A stretch of DNA of 51,113 nucleotides from Alphaproteobacteria bacterium (GTDB taxonomy: Bacteria > Pseudomonadota > Alphaproteobacteria > Rickettsiales > SXRF01): positions 1 through 51,113 of the forward strand of contig JANYCJ010000170.1 of the NCBI GenBank assembly GCA_025360345.1, written 5' to 3'. Every line of letters begins with the position of its first letter. Position 1 is the stretch's first letter. A program made the position numbers and the translations under genes. Positions 9,937 to 15,397 of this stretch are shown one piece after another. The notes under the pieces were generated by a model. It made no database searches. It was given only the letters and a program-made list of their open reading frames with translations, and was not told where the DNA came from.

Positions 9937-10590
9937 ATGAAACTCACCACCTTTGTAGCAACCGCTGCTTTCGTCGCAGTCAGCTCTGCCGCTTTCGCAG
10001 ACACGACCCCGACGAACTTCACTGGTTCTAACGTCTCCATGGGCCCGGTCCATGCAGGCCAGTACGGCAGCATCTCCAACCTTTACCAGACCCTGTTCAG
10101 CGTACCGCCGAACGTAGTGGGCGGCGGCAGCATTTTCGGCTTCCTGCCTTCTAACCTCACCATCACCTTCCCCTACTCGTTCACCGGCCTCATCGCTGGC
10201 AACCTGCAGGGCAACAGCCAGTATGATTACACCAACGGTGGCAATCACTACAACGGCTTCGGTTCGGCTGACAGCCAGCTGGGCTCTACCTCCAAAGGCT
10301 TCAAGAATAGCGTAGCTTCCGCTCCGCTGATCTTCGCATCCGCTGGCCTGAACGTAGCTAACCCCGGTACCAGCCATGGCACCGTGGTGTTCTCCAACCG
10401 TTCGACCTCGTTCGAAAGCTTTGAATCCATCTTCACTGGCTTGCTGACCCTGCGTCCTCGTGCCATCGGTTCTGCAACCTACGCAGTATCCACCATCCCG
10501 CTGCCTGCAGCCCTCCCCATGTTCGCCACTCTGCTGGCTGGCATGTTCGGCTTCGCTCGCAGCCGCAAGCGCAAGGCTCTCGCAGCCTAA
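9937..10590 (+). CDS. secreted protein with IPLPA (VPLPA-CTERM type) exosortase sorting tail
   Basis: A 217-residue protein. Residues 1-21 are a signal peptide (MKLTTFVATAAFVAVSSAAFA). The middle is Gly/Ser/Asn-rich with no domain I recognise. The C-terminus is a textbook exosortase tail: STIPLPAALP from about residue 185, a hydrophobic helix (MFATLLAGMFGFA) and a basic end (RSRKRK). It should be exported by Sec, held in the membrane and processed by the exosortase encoded upstream. Codon use is more like a highly expressed gene (GCT, TCC, CGT) than its neighbours. A strong intrinsic terminator follows, so the gene is probably well expressed. The biological role (matrix or surface protein) is inferred. 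Confidence 0.85.
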   Translation: MKLTTFVATAAFVAVSSAAFADTTPTNFTGSNVSMGPVHAGQYGSISNLYQTLFSVPPNVVGGGSIFGFLPSNLTITFPYSFTGLIAGNLQGNSQYDYTNGGNHYNGFGSADSQLGSTSKGFKNSVASAPLIFASAGLNVANPGTSHGTVVFSNRSTSFESFESIFTGLLTLRPRAIGSATYAVSTIPLPAALPMFATLLAGMFGFARSRKRKALAA

Positions 10591-10603
10591 GCTTGTTAAG
10601 CTA

Positions 10604-10637
10604 AAAAAAAGCCGCCCCTCGCCGGGCGGCTTTTTTT
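10604..10637 (+). terminator. intrinsic terminator of the sorted-protein gene
   Basis: GCCGCCC and GGGCGGC form a GC-rich stem with a 6-base loop, flanked by an A-run on the left and seven Ts on the right. It lies 14 bases after the stop codon. Confidence 0.92.
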
Positions 10638-10707
10638 ATGCCTGCTATCCACTTTCCCCCTTCCCGCTCTGCCGCCCCCATGCCTAAATACCCCTATCAG
10701 GCCTGAT
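10638..10707. other. short gap between convergent terminators
   Basis: Nothing recognisable. It separates a forward terminator from a reverse one. Confidence 0.4.
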
Positions 10708-10735
10708 AAAAAAAGCCCTCGCCCCCAAAGCGAGG
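10708..10735 (-). terminator. intrinsic terminator on the reverse strand
   Basis: Read on the reverse strand, CCTCGC and GCGAGG form a stem with a 7-base T/G loop, followed by GC and seven Ts. It ends transcription arriving from the SEC-C gene or from a small RNA in 10736-10870. Confidence 0.85.
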
Positions 10736-10860
10736 CACAGGGTCGGCGACACCAACCTCACGCCCCTGCCAAGCGGAACCCGAAATGAGCGCGCTCATCT
10801 ATTGTAAAAGAACCAAAGCACACCCCTGCAATGCCGCAAAGCGGCCAGCCCTTAAAAAGC
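10708..10860 (-). ncRNA. possible terminator-ended structured small RNA
   Basis: About 125 bases of non-coding DNA lie between a reverse-strand terminator and a palindromic repeat. On the reverse strand, GGCA-TTG-CAGGG can pair with CCCTG-TGCC to close a long irregular hairpin, and ATGAGC/GCTCAT lies inside it. One long bulged hairpin plus a terminator resembles the general shape of 6S-type RNAs, but I recognise no diagnostic sequence. It could simply be the 3' untranslated part of the SEC-C gene. Confidence 0.25.
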
Positions 10861-10870
10861 CAATATTAGG

Positions 10871-10995
10871 CGGGTGATGATTGGGGCGAGTGAAATGCAA
10901 GGCGCACCGGAGCGCAGGAACGCAGTGTAGCGCAAGCTACATGAGTATCCGAGCACCGGAGCAACGCCGCAGTTCGCCGCCCCAATCATCACCCG
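10871..10995. repeat. 125-bp palindromic repeat-like element
   Basis: The ends are a perfect 18-bp inverted repeat, CGGGTGATGATTGGGGCG at 10871-10888 and its complement at 10978-10995. Inside are a perfect hairpin TGTAGC-GCAA-GCTACA (10926-10941) and a direct repeat GCACCGGAGC at 10904 and 10953. The right arm supplies the TGA stop of the SEC-C gene. The organisation looks like a small non-coding mobile repeat (REP/MITE-like); only one copy is in this window. Confidence 0.6.
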
Positions 10996-11966
10996 TGGCA
11001 TTTTTTGTATTTTTTGCCGGAGCCGCAGAAGCACGGATCATTCCTGCCCAGCCGCACCGAGGCCATCTCCGCGAAAGAAAGCGTCTTCGCGTCATGCAGC
11101 AGCTCCCCGCGTATCGAGGCACTGGCCCCCACCGGCGGCGGCGGCAGCAGCTTCATGGCCTGCGCCAGCGGCTTCAGCGCGAAAGAAAGCCCAAGCGATG
11201 CTTCAAGCCCCTCCACGCGCGCCAGCAGCGCCTCCCGGGCCAGCGCGGCGCTATTGCAGCCAAACAGCACCTGGTTGCCCCGCTCCTCGTCGCGCACCGA
11301 AAATACCTGCGGAAAGCTTTCAATGATCGTGCGCTTCTTCAGCGCGTGCTGCGTGTCGTTGTCCAGCAGGTTGATGACCGTCACCCCCTCCGGCGTGAGC
11401 TTTTCCCGGCACAGCGCAAAAAACTCGCAGGTCGAAAAATCCCTCGGGCCGCTACCCACCCCGATAAACGCATCCACCACGATCATGTTATACGGCTCTG
11501 CCGCCGGGTGCTCCGCCAGCTTCCTGCGCCCGTCCTGAATGGAAATCTTCAGCCGCGCATCCTTGGCCACCCCGAAAAACCGCATCGCCACGTCCACCAC
11601 GTCGCGGTCAATATCCGCGCAGTCGATCACCGTTTCGGGCAGCACATGGTGCATCACCATGGGAATCCTCCCCCCGCCGAAGCCGATCACGTAAATCCGT
11701 TTCGGCGCCGGGTTCCACAGCAGCCCCAGCATCACCAGCCGCGAATAGGGCGACAGCAGGTGCAGCGGCGCCTCCAGCTCCATGCGCGATTGTATTTCCG
11801 CGTCGAGGTCGGCGTGGAAATACAGGTAAATCACCCCTTCGGATTTATAGACCAGTATATCGTTGTCTGATTCCGCCATGCGTAGCAAAATGCCGTCCGG
11901 CATCGCCCTTACCGGCGCCAGCCTCGCCTCAATCGCCTGAAGATTTTTCTCAGCCCATTCGCTCAT
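10989..11966 (-). CDS. spermidine synthase-like (methyltransferase-fold) protein with C-terminal SEC-C motif
   Basis: A 325-residue protein. The middle has a Rossmann methyltransferase/spermidine-synthase fold: RIYVIGFGGGRIPMVMHHVL is the glycine-rich nucleotide loop, VIDCADIDRDVVDVAMRFFG the acidic strand, and PYNMIVVDAFIGVGSG the strand-4 'D' motif. The last 20 residues, RNDPCFCGSGKKYKKCHG, are a SEC-C zinc-binding motif (CxCxGx8CH). The start at 11966 drops six residues of the longer frame. No polyamine gene is nearby, so it may be a methyltransferase-fold protein rather than an aminopropyltransferase. The stop codon lies inside the arm of a palindromic repeat. Confidence 0.75.
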   Translation of the reverse strand: MSEWAEKNLQAIEARLAPVRAMPDGILLRMAESDNDILVYKSEGVIYLYFHADLDAEIQSRMELEAPLHLLSPYSRLVMLGLLWNPAPKRIYVIGFGGGRIPMVMHHVLPETVIDCADIDRDVVDVAMRFFGVAKDARLKISIQDGRRKLAEHPAAEPYNMIVVDAFIGVGSGPRDFSTCEFFALCREKLTPEGVTVINLLDNDTQHALKKRTIIESFPQVFSVRDEERGNQVLFGCNSAALAREALLARVEGLEASLGLSFALKPLAQAMKLLPPPPVGASASIRGELLHDAKTLSFAEMASVRLGRNDPCFCGSGKKYKKCHG

Positions 11967-11981
11967 ACGGCAATTTACCCG

Positions 11982-12013
11982 CAAAAACGCCCGGAAAGCA
12001 AGCCTTCCGGGCG
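11982..12013 (-). terminator. second candidate terminator downstream of dksA
   Basis: CGCCCGGAA (11988-11996) pairs perfectly with TTCCGGGCG (12005-12013). On the reverse strand the hairpin is followed by TTTTTGC. It lies between dksA and the SEC-C gene and would stop dksA transcription. Confidence 0.65.
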
Positions 12014-12031
12014 AATGTATTATAAAGAAAA

Positions 12032-12085
12032 ATGGCTTCAGAAGTCGCTGTCCCGGGCTTCACCCGGCATAGTAGACTTCGGAAG
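12032..12085 (-). terminator. long two-part hairpin after dksA, probably a bidirectional terminator
   Basis: GGCTTCAGAAGTC pairs with GACTTCGGAAGCC at 12 of 13 positions, and an inner CCGGG-CTTCA-CCCGG stem sits in the loop. Both flanks carry T-runs in their own direction (ATTTTTC on the reverse strand, CTTTTTA on the forward). It follows the dksA stop by about 8 bases. Confidence 0.65.
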
Positions 12086-12092
12086 CCGCTTT

Positions 12093-12512
12093 TTATTCTT
12101 CGTCGATATACTGTTTTTCCATGCGCTCGTGGCGCTCCTGCGCCTCGATGGTCATGGTGGCGATAGGGCGCGCTTCCAGCCGCTTGATGCCGATCGGCTC
12201 GCCGGTTTCTTCGCAGAAACCATAGGTGCTGTCGTCAATGCGCTTCAGCGCCGCGTCGATCTTGCCAATCAGCTTCAGGTAGCGGTTGCGGGTGCGCAGC
12301 TCCACACCGGCTTCCGTTTCCAGCGATGCGCGGTCGGACAAATCGGGCTCGCGCCAGTTTTCTTCCTTCAGGTTATTGATCGTTTCCTGCGATTCTTTCA
12401 GCAGCTCGTCGCGCCATGTGGTCAGCTTCAGGCGGAAATATTCCAGCTGCTTGGCGTTCATGTATTTTTCATTTTCGGTGGGCTGGTAGGTCTTGGACAT
12501 TTTAGCCGACAT
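12093..12512 (-). CDS. dksA: RNA polymerase-binding transcription factor DksA
   Basis: A 139-residue protein of DksA/TraR layout: an N-terminal helix, a coiled-coil (about residues 25-95) with EPDLSDRASLETE at its tip, and the C-terminal globular part YGFCEETGEPIGIKRLEARP followed by IEAQERHE. DksA enters the RNA polymerase secondary channel and works with ppGpp on rRNA and amino-acid promoters. Only one of the four usual zinc-finger cysteines is present, as in many alphaproteobacterial DksA proteins. The two acidic residues expected at the coiled-coil tip (DLSD) are kept. GAGG lies 5 bases before the chosen ATG. Confidence 0.92.
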   Translation of the reverse strand: MSAKMSKTYQPTENEKYMNAKQLEYFRLKLTTWRDELLKESQETINNLKEENWREPDLSDRASLETEAGVELRTRNRYLKLIGKIDAALKRIDDSTYGFCEETGEPIGIKRLEARPIATMTIEAQERHERMEKQYIDEE

Positions 12513-12663
12513 TAGAACCTCGATGGATGGTGCGAGTTAAACAGATTCCCAGTTGCATATCCGGCCTCTTAAGCGGGCGGTCATTAAAGCAGAGAGCTTA
12601 TGTAGCAAAACCCGGCGCAATTGCAATCAGATTAGTTACTACCCTTTAGCATTTAACGCTTGA
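12513..12663 (-). promoter_or_regulatory. intergenic region upstream of dksA
   Basis: About 150 non-coding bases between fliX and dksA, which are both on the reverse strand. It should hold the dksA promoter; a TTAATG box about 90 bases upstream is only a weak candidate. No clear fliX terminator is visible. Confidence 0.25.
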
Positions 12664-13125
12664 TTACGCATTATCCGAAGAAAGCTGGGCCACCGATGCG
12701 GCCGCCATTTCGAGCTTGGCCAGCTCCACCGCCGTGCGAAGCTCAATGTCTTCCATGATGGCGATCAGCTGCGGATCAACAACCCCTTGTTTTTGTATCG
12801 AAAGCTGCCGCGCTATATCTTGCAGTGTGTGCGGCGGTATCGCCCCTGTTAAAATCTGCCTGCGCAGCTTGTCCAGCGAGTCCAGCATCGAATGCCCGTG
12901 CTGCACCATTTTGCGCTTATACACGTCCTCTTCCGAAATTTCCTGTAGCGCCAGAAGGTTATTCAGCGCCGACATCGGGGCGACATCGCTGGTGGCCTGC
13001 GTACTGCTGCCTTCCGGCGTTTCCGCCGCCGACAGCAGGTCTGAAAACAGCCCCGTCGCGTTCGCGCCCCGCTTTTTGTTCACGTTGCTGTTGGAGCTGA
13101 TAGTGCCGAAACCCGTAATCTTCAT
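12664..13125 (-). CDS. fliX: flagellar assembly regulator FliX
   Basis: A 153-residue protein that starts MKITGFGTI. A flexible Ser/Ala region follows, then the conserved helical part with ALNNLLALQEI, KRKMVQHGHSMLDSLDKLR and GAIPPHTLQDIARQL. This matches FliX, the alphaproteobacterial class II flagellar assembly factor that, in Caulobacter, works with the sigma-54 activator FlbD to couple basal-body assembly to late gene expression. It is divergent from flgI, the same arrangement as in Caulobacter. A possible promoter on the reverse strand has TTGTTT (13176-13181) and TATACA (13152-13157), 18 bases apart. Confidence 0.9.
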   Translation of the reverse strand: MKITGFGTISSNSNVNKKRGANATGLFSDLLSAAETPEGSSTQATSDVAPMSALNNLLALQEISEEDVYKRKMVQHGHSMLDSLDKLRRQILTGAIPPHTLQDIARQLSIQKQGVVDPQLIAIMEDIELRTAVELAKLEMAAASVAQLSSDNA

Positions 13126-13222
13126 AGCCGTCCTGGTTGCCTTCCTTCAATTGTATAGCAGCTTCCGCCCCGGGTAAACAAACCGTTTCCGCGCGGAGGC
13201 TTGCCGGGCCTCACAGCCCCGC

Positions 13223-13235
13223 GGCAATTTTTGCC
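13223..13235. promoter_or_regulatory. GGCAA-TTT-TTGCC palindrome, possible activator site
   Basis: A perfect 5-bp inverted repeat about 100 bases upstream of the sigma-54 site before flgI. A near-identical GGCAGTTTTTGCC lies at about the same distance before the fliK sigma-54 site. This spacing suits a bacterial enhancer-binding protein of the FlbD/FleQ kind. Confidence 0.5.
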
Positions 13236-13322
13236 TCCCGCCCTTAGCTTCCCTCCCGCGGCGCCCCTGCCGTTCTTCAATAAGCGCATGAAATATATGC
13301 AATCGCCATGCCACCGCCAAAC

Positions 13323-13338
13323 TGGCACAGGAATCGCT
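13323..13338 (+). promoter_or_regulatory. sigma-54 promoter of flgI
   Basis: TGGCAC-AGGAA-TCGCT has GG at 13324-13325 and GC at 13336-13337, exactly ten bases between, with one mismatch in the -12 box. Transcription would start near 13349, just before the AGGAGA ribosome site of flgI. Confidence 0.7.
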
Positions 13339-13366
13339 CCCTGTTCAGGAAAGCAGGAGAGACCTT

Positions 13367-14593
13367 ATGACCGAGAATACCACGCAACTTTGGGCCAGCA
13401 CCCGCGAAACCGCCGCTTACGAGCGCGACAAAACCTCCGACCAGATGATCCGCGTGGCCTTCCGCCTTTTTTACCTCACCCTGCTCTTCACCCTCATCAT
13501 GGGCAGCTACCTCCTCACCTCCACCCCCGCCCATGCCGAGTCCCGCATCAAGGACATCGTGAATTTCGAAGGCGTGCGCGACAACATGCTGATGGGCTAC
13601 GGCCTCGTCGTAGGCCTCAACGGCACCGGCGACAAGCTCACCAACTCCGCCTTCACCGAGCAGTCGCTCATCGCCTTCCTTGAGCGCCAGGGCGTAAACA
13701 CCCGCGGCACCTCCTTAAAAACCAAAAACGTCGCCGCCGTCACCGTCACCGCGCGCTTGCCCGCCTTTTCCCGCGCTGGCAGCAAAATCGACGTCACAGT
13801 AAGCGCCATGGGCGACGCCAAGGACTTAACCGGCGGCACCCTGCTGGCCACCCCGCTTTACGGCGCAGATGGCGAAGTCTACACCGTGGCGCAGGGCCAG
13901 ATCTCCATCGGCGGCTTCCGCGCCGCTTCCGACAGCGCCAACGTCACCATCTCCAAGGGCGTGCCCACCTCCGGCTTCGTGGCCAATGGCGGCATCGTGG
14001 AAAAAGAAGTGCAGTTTGCCCTCAACGACATGCCCGAACTCAAAATGGCCCTTAAAAACCCTGACGTCACCACCGCGCAGGCCATCGCCAACATCATCAA
14101 CCAGCAGGTCGGCCCCGGCCTCGCCTCCGTGAGCGATCCCGGCACCGTGGTGCTCACCGTGCCCGCCTCCTACCACAACAACGTCACTCAGCTCCTCGCC
14201 GACGTGGAGAAACTCTCCGTCGCCACCGACCAGGTCGCCCGCATCGTCATCGACGAATCCTCAGGCACCATCGTCATGGGTGAAAACGTCCGCATCGACA
14301 CCGTGGCCGTAGCGCAGGGCAACCTCATCGTGAAGGTCGAAGAGACCACCGCCGTCTCCCAGCCCGGCCCCCTTTCGCCGGAAGGTTCCCAGACCGTGAC
14401 CACGCAACTGAGCAATGTTTCCGTGACCGATTCCGGCCCCGGAAAGAATATGGCCGTCCTCCCTCGCGGCGCTACGCTTAAAGACCTCGTGGCAGGCCTC
14501 AACGCCCTGGGCGTGGCTCCGCGAGACCTCATCACCATCCTGCAGACCATCAAGGCCGCTGGCGCCCTGCAGGCTGAAATCCAGACCCGGTAA
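13367..14593 (+). CDS. flgI: flagellar P-ring protein FlgI
   Basis: A 408-residue protein with the P-ring family core: SRIKDIVNFEGVRDNMLMGY, GLVVGLNGTGDKLTNS, FLERQGVNT, GAGSKIDVTVSAMGDAKDL-like and GGTLLATPLYGADGEVYTVA, ending with the conserved LVAGLNALGVAPRDLITILQ. The ring sits in the peptidoglycan layer around the rod. The Sec signal peptide starts at Met27 (MIRVAFRLFYLTLLFTLI) and ends at PAHA, so residues 1-26 are an unusual polar extension. The upstream ATG is kept because AGGAGA lies 7 bases before it while Met27 has no ribosome site. First gene of the forward flagellar operon. Confidence 0.95.
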   Translation: MTENTTQLWASTRETAAYERDKTSDQMIRVAFRLFYLTLLFTLIMGSYLLTSTPAHAESRIKDIVNFEGVRDNMLMGYGLVVGLNGTGDKLTNSAFTEQSLIAFLERQGVNTRGTSLKTKNVAAVTVTARLPAFSRAGSKIDVTVSAMGDAKDLTGGTLLATPLYGADGEVYTVAQGQISIGGFRAASDSANVTISKGVPTSGFVANGGIVEKEVQFALNDMPELKMALKNPDVTTAQAIANIINQQVGPGLASVSDPGTVVLTVPASYHNNVTQLLADVEKLSVATDQVARIVIDESSGTIVMGENVRIDTVAVAQGNLIVKVEETTAVSQPGPLSPEGSQTVTTQLSNVSVTDSGPGKNMAVLPRGATLKDLVAGLNALGVAPRDLITILQTIKAAGALQAEIQTR

Positions 14594-14597
14594 TCGC

Positions 14598-14969
14598 ATG
14601 ATCAATGCCGCCACCACCGCCACCCTCTTCGCCAATCAGGCCGCCATCCCCGGCGCAACCCTGCCCAAGGCCGGCAAAATGACCGAAGCGCAGGCCACCA
14701 CCGCCTCCAAAGACTTCGAAGCCATGTTCTTAAGCGAAATGCTCGGCCAGATGTTCGGGGACTCCGTAGGCACCGACGCGTTTGGCGATGCCGACTCCTC
14801 CGAAATCTACAAAGGCATGATGGTAGATGCCTATGGCAAGGAGATCGGCAAGTCCGGTGGCATAGGAATTGCTGATTACGTTAAGAAGGAACTACTTAAA
14901 ATTCAGGAGACGAATGATGAACCAGGAACCAAGAACCTCGCAGCCCTCCGCTCCTATAAACGCTCCTAA
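14598..14969 (+). CDS. flgJ: rod-binding protein (FlgJ N-terminal domain / CheL type)
   Basis: A 123-residue protein with KDFEAMFLSEMLGQMFGDSVG and YKGMMVDAYGKEIGKSGGIGIAD, the conserved core of the FlgJ rod-binding domain. The muramidase domain of enterobacterial FlgJ is absent, as usual in alphaproteobacteria (often named CheL). It caps the growing rod in the periplasm. It follows flgI by 4 bases and its last 50 bases overlap the next gene. The C-terminal tail after ETNDE is probably variable. Confidence 0.88.
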   Translation: MINAATTATLFANQAAIPGATLPKAGKMTEAQATTASKDFEAMFLSEMLGQMFGDSVGTDAFGDADSSEIYKGMMVDAYGKEIGKSGGIGIADYVKKELLKIQETNDEPGTKNLAALRSYKRS

Positions 14970-15387
14970 GCTTAAAATTCAGGACGTTATCACCCTCACT
15001 GCCCGCCTCGCCCAGCTTCTGGCCGAGGAAGTGGACCTGCTGGGCGATATGAAAGTCCACCAGATTGAGGCCCTCCAGCAGGAAAAATTGTTCCTGGTCA
15101 GCGCCCTCGAAGCCCAGCGCAAACTGGTAGACAAGAACCCCTACCTCATCGAATCCATCCCCTCGCAGGACAAAAAAGACCTCGAGGAAGTGGTGGAAGT
15201 GTTCAACAACATCCTCGAAGAAAACCACCGCAAGCTGCTGATGGCCAAGGAAGTGAACCACAAGATCGTGGAAGCCATCACCGCCGTGGTCAAGGAAAAC
15301 ACCCAGACCCGCGCCTATGGCAGCAAGGGCGTCACCAACAAGATCCCGTACGAAACCCTCTCCGTAACCCTGAACAAGACCATTTAA
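14917..15387 (+). CDS. flgN: FlgN-like flagellar chaperone
   Basis: A 156-residue, mostly helical cytoplasmic protein: ITLTARLAQLLAEEVDLLGD, HQIEALQQEKLFLVSALEAQ and a second amphipathic helix NNILEENHRKLLMAKEVNHK. Size, helical pattern and position directly before flgK and flgL fit FlgN, the export chaperone for those two junction proteins. Its ATG lies 7 bases after AGGAGA inside the end of the rod-binding gene; Met at 14914 is an alternative. Sequence similarity to enterobacterial FlgN is low, so the call relies on context. Confidence 0.7.
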   Translation: MNQEPRTSQPSAPINAPKLKIQDVITLTARLAQLLAEEVDLLGDMKVHQIEALQQEKLFLVSALEAQRKLVDKNPYLIESIPSQDKKDLEEVVEVFNNILEENHRKLLMAKEVNHKIVEAITAVVKENTQTRAYGSKGVTNKIPYETLSVTLNKTI

Positions 15388-15397
15388 AGAGCACCCC

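Noticed and set aside
13445..14593. Alternative flgI start at Met27, the signal peptide start
   Set aside because: No ribosome site precedes it, whereas AGGAGA lies correctly before 13367. The longer start is kept, although the 26-residue polar extension is odd.
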